Shown: one piece after another, positions 19,249 through 26,662 of the stretch
Numbering within the stretch: position 1 is the stretch's first letter
Layout: each line of letters begins with the position of its first letter
Origin: Myxococcales bacterium
Lineage (GTDB): Bacteria > Myxococcota_A > Bradymonadia > Bradymonadales > Bradymonadaceae
Reading direction: 5' to 3'
DNA length: 32,433 nt
Assembly: GCA_007119595.1 (NCBI GenBank)
Contig: SKPJ01000385.1
Coordinates: 1 to 32,433, forward strand
Program-made: the position numbers and the translations under genes
Notes under the pieces: generated by a model
The model's input: the letters and a program-made list of their open reading frames with translations, nothing else
Told to the model about the DNA's origin: nothing
Databases searched by the model: none

Positions 19249-20814
19249 TCAATAGCCGACGAGTTCGCGAAGGCGCTGTTGATCGCCTTCGGCAAGCGCC
19301 CATTCGGCACGTAGCCCGTCCAGGGATCGTCCAATGGTCGCCACGGCGCGGACCTCACCCTCGCATAAATACCCGATGGTGGCATCCTTATCGCTCACCG
19401 ATCCGTCGACGCTGATCTCGTCGAAATCGGAAGCATGGCCGACATAACGAATGGTCAGGCCAAAATGACGACTCCAGAAAAAGGGGATATCCCGGAAGGA
19501 ATCGGGACCGGTGCCGAGCCAATTGCGGACCGCTGATTGAGCTTGTCTCTGGGCCACGACCCAGTGTTCGATCCGGGTCGGTAATCCCGTGTAGGGGTCG
19601 GGATAGCGCGCGGCGTCACCGACGGCATAGATTGCCGGGTCATTGGTTTGAAAGCCACTGTTGACGACGATGCCCTTGTCGACCTCGAGTCCCGCGGCTT
19701 CGGCGAGCTCGGTGCGCGGGGTGACGCCGACGCCGAGGACGAGGAAATCAAAAGACACTTCGGCATTGCTGCTGAGCCGTGCCGTTCCACCGTCGAGTTC
19801 TTCGAGCTTTGCACCGAGATGAAATTCGATGCCCTTCGACTCGTGGGTGTCCCGTACCAGTGCTCCCACCTCATCACCCAGGACTCTCGCCAGGGGAAGT
19901 GACTCCGGTGCAACCACGGCGACGTGGAGTCCACGTTTTTGAAGTGACGCAGCGACCTCGAGCCCGATAAAGCTCGCTCCGAGCACGAGTGCTCGCTCAG
20001 CACCATCGGCGGCGTCGATGATCGCCCGTGAGTCCTGAAGTGATCGCAATGTGAAGTGAAGTGTGGACTCCAAGCCTCCGATGGGTGGTACGATCGGTTC
20101 GGCTCCAGTTGCAATAAGAAGCCGATCGTAGGAGAGCTCGCGATCGGCTCCGGTAATGACGGTTTGAGCACTGCGGTCAATGGCCGTGACCGAATCACCG
20201 CTGATGAGCTCCACGTCCAGGTCCCGCCAACGCTTTTCACCGCCGAGATAAACCCATTCCTCCGGGGCGTTTCCGGCCAGATAGTCCTTCGATAGATTGG
20301 GGCGATCGACGGGGCCCGATGATTCGCTGCCGACCATGGTGATGGATCCGGAAAAACCCTCCTTGCGAAGGGTCTCGGCGGCTGCCGCACCGGCCGCACC
20401 GGCGCCGATAATGACGATTGCTTCAGCCGGAGTCGGCGCCGTGGATTCACTTTCGTCGTCGGCCAACTCCTCCGATGTGTCCTTGGGAAGCACTCGAAAG
20501 TGAAAGCCATCGATCTCTACGGGATAGCAACCGGTGGCCCCAAAAGCGGGCGCTCCGATCGCCTCTCCGGTTTCGAGATCGAATTGGGCGTGGTGCCAGG
20601 GACAGCGAATGGTCCCGTCGACGACCAATCCCTTCTCCAGTGGTCCCCCGTAATGAGTGCAGCGAGCGCCGATGGCGAATAATTGATCCCTTCGTTTGAC
20701 GACGACCACCGGGTCATCATCGACAACGCCCAAAAAGGGCTTGTTCTCCTCCAACTTCGAGAGTGGAACTCCCTTTGTCAGATCGGGACCGTCTATCTTG
20801 TCTGTCTCGCCCAT
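19249..20814 (-). CDS. Rieske [2Fe-2S]-FAD/NAD(P)H oxidoreductase fusion (AIFM3-like)
   Basis: This is a 521-residue soluble electron-transfer enzyme. Residues ~10-110 are a Rieske domain with cluster ligands C52-T-H54 and C71-P-W-H74 (RCTHYGGPLEKG; RCPWHHAQFD). After an acidic linker the pyridine-nucleotide-disulfide oxidoreductase fold begins: FAD motif VIIGAGAAGAAAAETL near 134, NAD(P)H motif ALVLGASFIGLEVAASL near 290, and second FAD motif YAVGDAARYPDP near 412. The arrangement matches AIFM3-like and ferredoxin-reductase-like fusions. The FAD part usually reduces a ferredoxin or Rieske protein; here the acceptor is built in. The natural electron partner is unknown. GAGGAG lies before the ATG. 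The gene is monocistronic, with no oxygenase beside it. Confidence 0.92.
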   Translation of the reverse strand: MGETDKIDGPDLTKGVPLSKLEENKPFLGVVDDDPVVVVKRRDQLFAIGARCTHYGGPLEKGLVVDGTIRCPWHHAQFDLETGEAIGAPAFGATGCYPVEIDGFHFRVLPKDTSEELADDESESTAPTPAEAIVIIGAGAAGAAAAETLRKEGFSGSITMVGSESSGPVDRPNLSKDYLAGNAPEEWVYLGGEKRWRDLDVELISGDSVTAIDRSAQTVITGADRELSYDRLLIATGAEPIVPPIGGLESTLHFTLRSLQDSRAIIDAADGAERALVLGASFIGLEVAASLQKRGLHVAVVAPESLPLARVLGDEVGALVRDTHESKGIEFHLGAKLEELDGGTARLSSNAEVSFDFLVLGVGVTPRTELAEAAGLEVDKGIVVNSGFQTNDPAIYAVGDAARYPDPYTGLPTRIEHWVVAQRQAQSAVRNWLGTGPDSFRDIPFFWSRHFGLTIRYVGHASDFDEISVDGSVSDKDATIGYLCEGEVRAVATIGRSLDGLRAEWALAEGDQQRLRELVGY

Positions 20815-21036
20815 CTCGAATTCTCCTCAAACCTGTAAACCAGTCAATCGATTGCATTCACCAAAATTCTTCCGAGGGATATAGAAGATTGTGAACCAAA
20901 TGATAGTTAACCACGGGTCCAATCGATTCCAAAATTGCTCGCAGAAAAGCCTTGAAACCCCGGTGGCCGGTGCTTTTGATTGTAGCGCAAATCGACGGTG
21001 TCTCACCATGGCCAATGGCCGACACGAACCTCTATC

Positions 21037-21041
21037 AGGAG
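21037..21041 (+). promoter_or_regulatory. Ribosome-binding site deciding the YqaE GTG start
   Basis: AGGAG nine bases before GTG 21051 is the only good Shine-Dalgarno sequence in front of this gene. The ATG at 21015 and the TTG at 20952 have none. Confidence 0.65.
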
Positions 21042-21050
21042 TACCCGATC

Positions 21051-21224
21051 GTGACGCTGATTCGAATCATCCTCTGCTTTATTCTGCCGCCGCTGGCGGT
21101 CTTTTTGACCGTCGGCATTCGGTTTCACTTCTGGCTCAATATCTTGCTGACGCTACTCGGCGTGCTTCCGGGGATGATCCATGCCCTGTGGGTCGTTGCG
21201 CGAAAGACAGACCGGGCGGACTGA
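21051..21224 (+). CDS. YqaE/Pmp3 family membrane protein
   Basis: This is a 57-residue membrane peptide of the Pmp3 (proteolipid membrane potential modulator) family. Starting at GTG 21051 gives the usual 52-57 residue length and begins at the first helix: TLIRIILCFILPPLAVFL, with the family's ILPPLxVFL motif. The second helix contains FWLNILLTLLGVLPGMIHAL, with the second hallmark LGxxPGxIHA. The ORF-track start at 20952 would add 33 residues without a ribosome-binding site. Family members respond to salt, cold or membrane stress in yeast and plants; bacterial roles are less clear. It is divergent from the Rieske gene and lies 306 bases upstream of the glucosylglycerol-phosphate synthase fusion. 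Confidence 0.85.
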   Translation: MTLIRIILCFILPPLAVFLTVGIRFHFWLNILLTLLGVLPGMIHALWVVARKTDRAD

Positions 21225-21530
21225 ACGTCGCCGGGATGCTCAACAGTATAGAACGGGTGGCTGTATATGACAGTCAGAGTGGGGTTGTTGGGAGGGGCCT
21301 TCGGGCATGCCTCGTCCCGAACCTACTGGCCTTTGGCTCAGTCCCTGATTAGGGAATAGAAGCCGTGGCGTTTGATTCAGCCCCCCTCTTTCCCTTAACA
21401 ATCTATTAATGAAGTCAAATGTAGGGTGTTGATCATTGAACTCGCTGTTGCAGCGCGCAACGGTTGATCCCGCATGCCGTGCCATTGGGGGCGCAATCGA
21501 TTCACAGGGCCAAAGCACAAGGAGCATACC
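21225..21530 (+). other. Intergenic region before the ggpS-fusion cluster (306 bp)
   Basis: No gene is seen. The region must carry the promoter of the downstream cluster unless yqaE transcription reads through. No good -35/-10 pair was found; an AT-rich patch (CTTAACAATCTATTAATG, ~21394-21411) is the likeliest site. A small hairpin GTTGC-AGCGC-GCAAC lies at 21447-21461. No terminator with a T tract follows yqaE. Confidence 0.4.
21519..21524 (+). promoter_or_regulatory. Ribosome-binding site deciding the TTG start of the ggpS fusion
   Basis: AAGGAG lies six bases before TTG 21531. It fixes the start 19 codons inside the ORF-track frame, directly before the HAD domain. Confidence 0.7.
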
Positions 21531-23759
21531 TTGATATTTGCGTTCGACCTGGACGGAACGTTTTTGGGCGGAGATGAGAAATCCCGTCAATTGCTATACG
21601 AGCTCATCGAGGACCGCGAAGATATCCGACTGGTACTGGCGACGGGACGTGGCCTGGAGTCGGTGATGCCTCTGTTGAGTGATCCCACCTTTCCACAGGC
21701 AGATTATATCGTTTCCGATGTGGGAGCGACCGTCGTCGACGGTCAGTCTCTACAGCCGGTGCAGCCTTTGCAGTCGATGATCGCGCAGCGCTGGCCGGGG
21801 ACGTTGGCCGTCGTCCGGGCCTTGAAATCATTCGATTGTCTGGAACGCCAAGACGTACCGCAGGAGCGCCGCTGTTCATTTCTCGCTGAATTCGACGAGA
21901 TCGACGACGAGATGAAAAGGGTCGTCGATGAATTGGGTTGTCAGCTTCTCTTTTCCGCCGATCGCTACGTCGATGTGTTGCCGCCGGGAGTCAACAAGGG
22001 CTCGACGTTGCGGCAATTGGTCAAACACGAAGGTGGCTCGCTGGATGACGTCATCGTCGCCGGCGACACGCTCAACGATCTTTCGATGTACGAAGAGGGC
22101 TTTAAGGGAATCGTGGTGGGCAATGCCGAGCCGTTGCTGAAGCAACGAGTCCGGGAAAACGAGCGGGTGTACCTGGCCGAAGGCCACGGTGCGGAGGGGA
22201 TTCTCGAGGCCTTGGAAAATTTCGAGCCCCTGCGTCGTATCAAGGGACCGGTGCAGGCCGCGGAAGCGGCGTCGGGAGACGCCCAATTGGTCATGGTGTA
22301 TCACCGGCTTCCCTTCGAAGAAGAGCAAAACGATCAAGGGGAGCTGGTGCGCAAGCCACCGAGCAGCCCCAATGGCATCATTCCCACATTATTGGACTTT
22401 TTTCAGAGTGGTTACCGCGGATCTTGGATCGCCTGGTCCCCCCGCGAAAGTCGCGATCCCGAGGGGTTCGAATCCAACGTAAAGCTCGATGACGACAACC
22501 TCAGTGATCTGACGTGTACCCGGATCCCATTGACCAACGACGATGTGGACGTCTTTTATAAGACTTTTTCCAAGGAGGCACTGTGGCCGGTGATCTTTTC
22601 CTTTCCGAGCTACGCATCGTTTGAGCAACAACAATGGGAGCACTACGTCGAGATCAATGAGTTATTTGCCGAGCGAACGGCGACCAGTGCCGAGCACGGA
22701 GCAGTGGTGTGGATCCACGACTATAATCTGTGGCTGGTCCCCGGAATGTTGCGGCGAATGCGTCCCGATCTCAAGATTGCTTTTTTCCATCATACTGCTT
22801 TTCCACCGCCCGATGTGTTCAACATCCTGCCCTGGAGACGGGAGATCATAAGCAGCTTGTTGCAATGTGATTATGTGGGCTTTCATATCCCCCATTACGT
22901 CGAAAACTTCGTGGGTGTCGTTCGCTCCCACGCCTCCTTGGAGGTCTTGGAGCGCCGGCCCTGTGCTCCGCGATTTCTGACCTACGGCTGCGCAATGGGC
23001 ATCGATGAGATGGTCACCCGATTCGAAGTCGGGGGGCGAGAATTGCGCGTCGGCGCCCATCCGGTCGGGATCAACGTCGATCACATCGAGGAGATTTTGC
23101 AGCGCCCGCCGATCACCGCCAAGATCGACGAGATGAACGCTGAGTTTCAGGATCGAACGGCCATCCTGTCAGTGGAGCGATTGGACTACGTCAAAGGACC
23201 GCTGGAGAAGCTGCGTGCATTCGAGCAGTTGCTCGAGGAGCATCCGCAATACCGAGACGAGGTGGTGTTGATGACCATCCACACCCCCCCGGCGGAGGGG
23301 ATGAGCGCCTACGATGAGATCCGAGACGAGGTGGAGCGCGCCGTGGGACGTATCAACGGGCGCTTCGGCACCCTGGAGTGGACACCGGTTCGGTATTTCT
23401 TTCGATCGTTTCCCTTTGAGGAGGTGATCGCCATGTATGCTGCCTGCGACATCGCATGGATTACACCACTTCGCGACGGCCTCAACCTGGTGGCCAAGGA
23501 ATTCGTCGCCACCCAGGGATTGAGCGAAGAAAATGGGGTTTTGATCTTGTCGGAATTCGCAGGGGCAGCCGTGGAGTTGCACGGCGCCCTGTTGACCAAT
23601 CCCTACCACTCGGCGGAGATGGCGAAGGTCCTCCATCGCGCGCTATCGCTCAACGAGGATGAGCGCAGCGTTCGCACGTCCCGGCTCTTCGATATCGTCT
23701 CCTCAAAGGACGTTCATCACTGGGGAGAGCAATTTCTGCAGCAAGCAACAAGTGAGTAA
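21531..23759 (+). CDS. ggpS: HAD phosphatase-glucosylglycerol-phosphate synthase fusion
   Basis: This bifunctional 742-residue enzyme should make glucosylglycerol, a compatible solute. The start is TTG 21531. Residues 1-~240 are a HAD-IIB (sucrose-phosphatase-like) phosphatase with every motif intact: FDLDGT at 5-10, ATGRG at 37-41, lysine in KGSTLRQL and GDTLNDLSMY near 178. From about 265 a GT20 glycosyltransferase follows: VWIHDYNLWLVPGMLRR near 392, FFHHTAFPPPDVFNILPWR, GFHIPHYVENFVGVVRSH, LSVERLDYVKGP, INGRFGTLEWTPVR and ITPLRDGLNLVAKEF near 645. These blocks match glucosylglycerol-phosphate synthase better than trehalose-phosphate synthase (HDYNLW, HTPP). GgpS joins ADP-glucose and glycerol-3-phosphate with retention; the fused phosphatase would remove the phosphate. 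Similar fusions are known in some gammaproteobacteria. The donor sugar cannot be proven. The symporter follows after 61 bases. Confidence 0.88.
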   Translation: MIFAFDLDGTFLGGDEKSRQLLYELIEDREDIRLVLATGRGLESVMPLLSDPTFPQADYIVSDVGATVVDGQSLQPVQPLQSMIAQRWPGTLAVVRALKSFDCLERQDVPQERRCSFLAEFDEIDDEMKRVVDELGCQLLFSADRYVDVLPPGVNKGSTLRQLVKHEGGSLDDVIVAGDTLNDLSMYEEGFKGIVVGNAEPLLKQRVRENERVYLAEGHGAEGILEALENFEPLRRIKGPVQAAEAASGDAQLVMVYHRLPFEEEQNDQGELVRKPPSSPNGIIPTLLDFFQSGYRGSWIAWSPRESRDPEGFESNVKLDDDNLSDLTCTRIPLTNDDVDVFYKTFSKEALWPVIFSFPSYASFEQQQWEHYVEINELFAERTATSAEHGAVVWIHDYNLWLVPGMLRRMRPDLKIAFFHHTAFPPPDVFNILPWRREIISSLLQCDYVGFHIPHYVENFVGVVRSHASLEVLERRPCAPRFLTYGCAMGIDEMVTRFEVGGRELRVGAHPVGINVDHIEEILQRPPITAKIDEMNAEFQDRTAILSVERLDYVKGPLEKLRAFEQLLEEHPQYRDEVVLMTIHTPPAEGMSAYDEIRDEVERAVGRINGRFGTLEWTPVRYFFRSFPFEEVIAMYAACDIAWITPLRDGLNLVAKEFVATQGLSEENGVLILSEFAGAAVELHGALLTNPYHSAEMAKVLHRALSLNEDERSVRTSRLFDIVSSKDVHHWGEQFLQQATSE

Positions 23760-23820
23760 TGGTGCTCGGTGAGAGCTGAACGACGCACCGGATAGCGCTC
23801 GAATTCGATCCGAGGTTGAG

Positions 23821-25731
23821 ATGGAGCCACAGACCGGCCTTCACTTGATCGACTGGGTGATATTGGGAGTGTATCTCCTCTTTGCGCTGGGCGTGGGCTT
23901 CTTTGTGAGGGAATTGGCGCAGACCGACAAGGAGAGCTATTTTCTCGCCGGGCGCTCCCTGCCCTGGTGGTGGGCCGGCGCTTCGATTGCTGCGACGACG
24001 TTTGCCGCCGACACCCCGCTGGTGGTCACCGGAGAAACGGCGGCCCGGGGATTGTCGGGCAATTGGCTGTGGCTGGCCTGGATCGGAGTCCACGCAGGGG
24101 CCTTTGTATTTTTCGCTGCGAAGTGGTCGAAGAGCGGCGTACTGACCGATGCCGAGCTGGTGGAGTTGCGTTATTCGGGGCGCGACGGCCGCGTACTTCG
24201 TAGCACGCGCGCCGTGGTGTACGGGTTGCTCTTCAATGGAATCATCCTCGGCTGGGTCCTGAACGCGATGGTCAAAATCTGCGGGCCCTTCTTCCACTGG
24301 GATCGCTGGCTTCCGACGGTCTACGAGTGGATGGCGACCTGGTGGCCCGCCGGGACAGCGCTGGGAGATCCGTCGGACGGGTTGACCATTTTGGTGTTGC
24401 TCGTATTGGTTGGCATCTACTCCGTATTGGGGGGCATACGGGGTGTCATCTTCACCGATCTCATTCAGTTGACACTCGGACTTGTGGCGAGCTTTTGGTT
24501 TGCCTGGGTGGCCTGGGATGCCGTCGGCGGGCGCGCCGGACTGCACGAGGGACTGGCGGCCCATTACGACGACCCCGAGGAGTATCTCTCCTTTTTTCCA
24601 GAAGTGAGCGTCGAGTGGATCGGCGCCGGTGGCGACTGGGCGGGAATGGAATTGCTGCAGAGTACACCGGTGCTGTTGGCCACCGTTTTTGCCGCCTATT
24701 TGATGGTGCAGTCCTATGCCAACTTCCCGGCCGATGGCGGGGGCTATATGATGCAGCGCCTCAACACGTGCCGCAGTGCCAAGGACGCCCGTCAGGCGTC
24801 GTTATTTTTCATCGTCCTGCAATATATCGTTCGCACCTGGCCGTGGTTCATCGTCGCCCTGGTTGCCCTGGTGATGATTCCCATCGGCGCCGAGCAGCAG
24901 GTCTTCGAGGGGGCGGCGACCGTCGTCGGTGAGGACCGGGAGATGGCCTATCCCGTCTTGATGGACCAATTGTTGATTCCAGGGGTGTTGGGACTTTTGT
25001 TGACCAGTCTGTTGGCGGCGTTCATGAGTACACTGGATACCCATATCAACTGGGGGGCTTCCTACGTGGTCAATGACATCTATTTGTGGGCTGACCCGGA
25101 GGCCACGGATCGACGGCAGATGCTCGTGGCTCGTATCTCGGTGGTGGGGTTTGTAGTGCTCGCCGTAATGATCGCATTTCAGATTGAGACCATCGGCCAG
25201 GCCTGGCGTTGGGTGGCCATCATCGGCGCTGCCCTCGGTATCTCGACGGCGCTTCGGTGGATGTGGTGGCGCATCAACGCCAGTGCCGAGTTGGCGGCGA
25301 TAGGTACCGGCCTGAGTGTGGCCCTGGCACTGCGATTTACGGAGATTCCCTTCGAAATCGAGTTGATCATCATCTCCGTGGGCAGCGTCCTGGGCATGAT
25401 CGCGGGGATGGTGCTGGGGCCCAATCCCGATGACGAGGTTCTGGAGGCTTTTATGGACAAGGTGGAGCCCATCGGGGTGTGGCCCGATCGTTCCCGTGTA
25501 CAGGGGCTGCGTCAGATTGCGGGAAGGCTGGGAATCTGGGTCGCAATTTGCGGCGGTACGGTCGCCGTGCTCGCCGGCTTGCACCAGTGGATTTTGATCG
25601 GAAACGGCGTTGCCGGGGCTCTTCTCATCGTCGGGGGAAGTGCCGGATTGTGGGGCGGAACCCATGTGCTATCGATGGATGAATTGGACCGTGGCGAAGA
25701 AACGAAAACAACACGCGGAGTGACTCGATGA
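23821..25731 (+). CDS. Sodium:solute symporter (SSS family)
   Basis: This 636-residue inner-membrane protein has about 13-15 hydrophobic helices and is a sodium-coupled uptake carrier of the SSS family. GAGG lies five bases before the ATG. The first helix (LIDWVILGVYLLFALGVG) is followed by SYFLAGRSLPWWWAGASI, the conserved family block. YSVLGGIRGVIFTDLIQL is the SSS loop signature. LTSLLAAFMSTLDTHINWGAS carries the Ser-Thr pair of the Na2 site. Substrates of SSS members range from sugars to amino acids, so sequence alone does not tell; the kinase, GH4, deacetylase and SIS genes behind it point to a glycoside or amino sugar. Export of solute is unlikely for this family. It overlaps the kinase gene by four bases. 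Confidence 0.93.
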   Translation: MEPQTGLHLIDWVILGVYLLFALGVGFFVRELAQTDKESYFLAGRSLPWWWAGASIAATTFAADTPLVVTGETAARGLSGNWLWLAWIGVHAGAFVFFAAKWSKSGVLTDAELVELRYSGRDGRVLRSTRAVVYGLLFNGIILGWVLNAMVKICGPFFHWDRWLPTVYEWMATWWPAGTALGDPSDGLTILVLLVLVGIYSVLGGIRGVIFTDLIQLTLGLVASFWFAWVAWDAVGGRAGLHEGLAAHYDDPEEYLSFFPEVSVEWIGAGGDWAGMELLQSTPVLLATVFAAYLMVQSYANFPADGGGYMMQRLNTCRSAKDARQASLFFIVLQYIVRTWPWFIVALVALVMIPIGAEQQVFEGAATVVGEDREMAYPVLMDQLLIPGVLGLLLTSLLAAFMSTLDTHINWGASYVVNDIYLWADPEATDRRQMLVARISVVGFVVLAVMIAFQIETIGQAWRWVAIIGAALGISTALRWMWWRINASAELAAIGTGLSVALALRFTEIPFEIELIIISVGSVLGMIAGMVLGPNPDDEVLEAFMDKVEPIGVWPDRSRVQGLRQIAGRLGIWVAICGGTVAVLAGLHQWILIGNGVAGALLIVGGSAGLWGGTHVLSMDELDRGEETKTTRGVTR

Positions 25732-26642
25732 CCATTGCAAAAAAAGGGTCGAAGTTGGCATCCCGATTTTGCGTGGCGGGCCTCATCTATTTCGAGGTCT
25801 TTCTTCCCCCCGAGGTGTCGGAGATTCCCCAGGGAAAGGAGAGATTCGTCGATGATATCGGTGTGGGCCTAGGCGGAGCGCTCAACCCGGCCTCCGTCGC
25901 ATCGGCACTGGGCGTCGATACCACGGTCGCCCATCCGAGCGGCCGGGGAGCGACGGACGCCGCCGTCCGCGCCGGCCTCCAGCGCCTGGAGATCAGCGCC
26001 AGAACCTGGTCCGTCGAAGACGACCCGGCCATCTCGTTGGTTCGCTCCACGGGGGGCGACCGCGGGTTCATCAGCCGAGCTCTACCGGGCGCGCTGAACG
26101 ACTGCCCTTCGCTGGTTGATTTCGACTGGATTCACGTCCCGGGCCTGAAAGAGGCAGGGGAGCTTCATCGCCATCTCGGGTCGGCGCGAGATGCTGGCGC
26201 CTACGTCAGTGTCGCCGGAAGTTGGGCGCCCGAAAGACTGGATGAATTGAGCGACTACGACTCCTCGATCTGGGACCTGTTGATACTCAACCAAGCCGAG
26301 GCTCGCCGCGCCGTGACTGCCTCACCCGAGTCCAGCGTTGGTTTGTTGCCGCCTCTACGCTGCGCTGCATCTGACATCATCATCACCAACGGCTCGGACC
26401 CGGTCCTCGCTCATATCGATGGTCATCTCCTCGAAGTGCCGGTGCGCCCTGTGGAGCGTTTTGTCGACGCCACCGGTGCCGGCGATGCCTTCGGGGCCGG
26501 TTATATCGCCGGCCGACTATCCGGGTTGAATGCACGACGAGCCATTGAACAAGCCGCGGAGGTCGCGGGCATCGTCGTCGGTTTGCGCGGCGGTGTCGTT
26601 CAAGACCCAACGGTATTCGAAGAGTTGCAAATTCACAGCTAG
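25728..26642 (+). CDS. PfkB-family carbohydrate kinase
   Basis: This 304-residue ribokinase-type kinase has the N-terminal GGALNPASVASALG block near residue 49 (GGxxxN substrate motif) and the C-terminal signature FVDATGAGDAFGAGYIAG near 245, with the catalytic aspartate in GAGDAF. PfkB kinases phosphorylate sugars, sugar phosphates or nucleosides with ATP. The substrate is not readable from the sequence; the first ~45 residues diverge from usual members. The start overlaps the symporter stop as ATGA, so the kinase is probably translated with the transporter and acts on what it imports. The GH4 gene follows after 20 bases. In this setting the kinase replaces PTS phosphorylation, giving the 6-phospho-glycoside that many GH4 enzymes need. 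That order of steps is inference. Confidence 0.88.
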   Translation: MTIAKKGSKLASRFCVAGLIYFEVFLPPEVSEIPQGKERFVDDIGVGLGGALNPASVASALGVDTTVAHPSGRGATDAAVRAGLQRLEISARTWSVEDDPAISLVRSTGGDRGFISRALPGALNDCPSLVDFDWIHVPGLKEAGELHRHLGSARDAGAYVSVAGSWAPERLDELSDYDSSIWDLLILNQAEARRAVTASPESSVGLLPPLRCAASDIIITNGSDPVLAHIDGHLLEVPVRPVERFVDATGAGDAFGAGYIAGRLSGLNARRAIEQAAEVAGIVVGLRGGVVQDPTVFEELQIHS

Positions 26643-26662
26643 ACAAGAGACGGGGTTCGATC

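Noticed and set aside
20952-21050. N-terminal extension of the YqaE protein from TTG 20952 or ATG 21015
   Set aside because: No ribosome-binding site precedes either codon, and the family starts at the first membrane helix; GTG 21051 has AGGAG.
22444-22480. GGGGTTCGAATCC-like T-loop of a tRNA
   Set aside because: It lies in the ggpS fusion coding frame and no acceptor or anticodon arms surround it.
23650-24564. 304-codon minus-strand frame over the ggpS fusion end and symporter start
   Set aside because: It overlaps two well-supported genes and shows no family motif.
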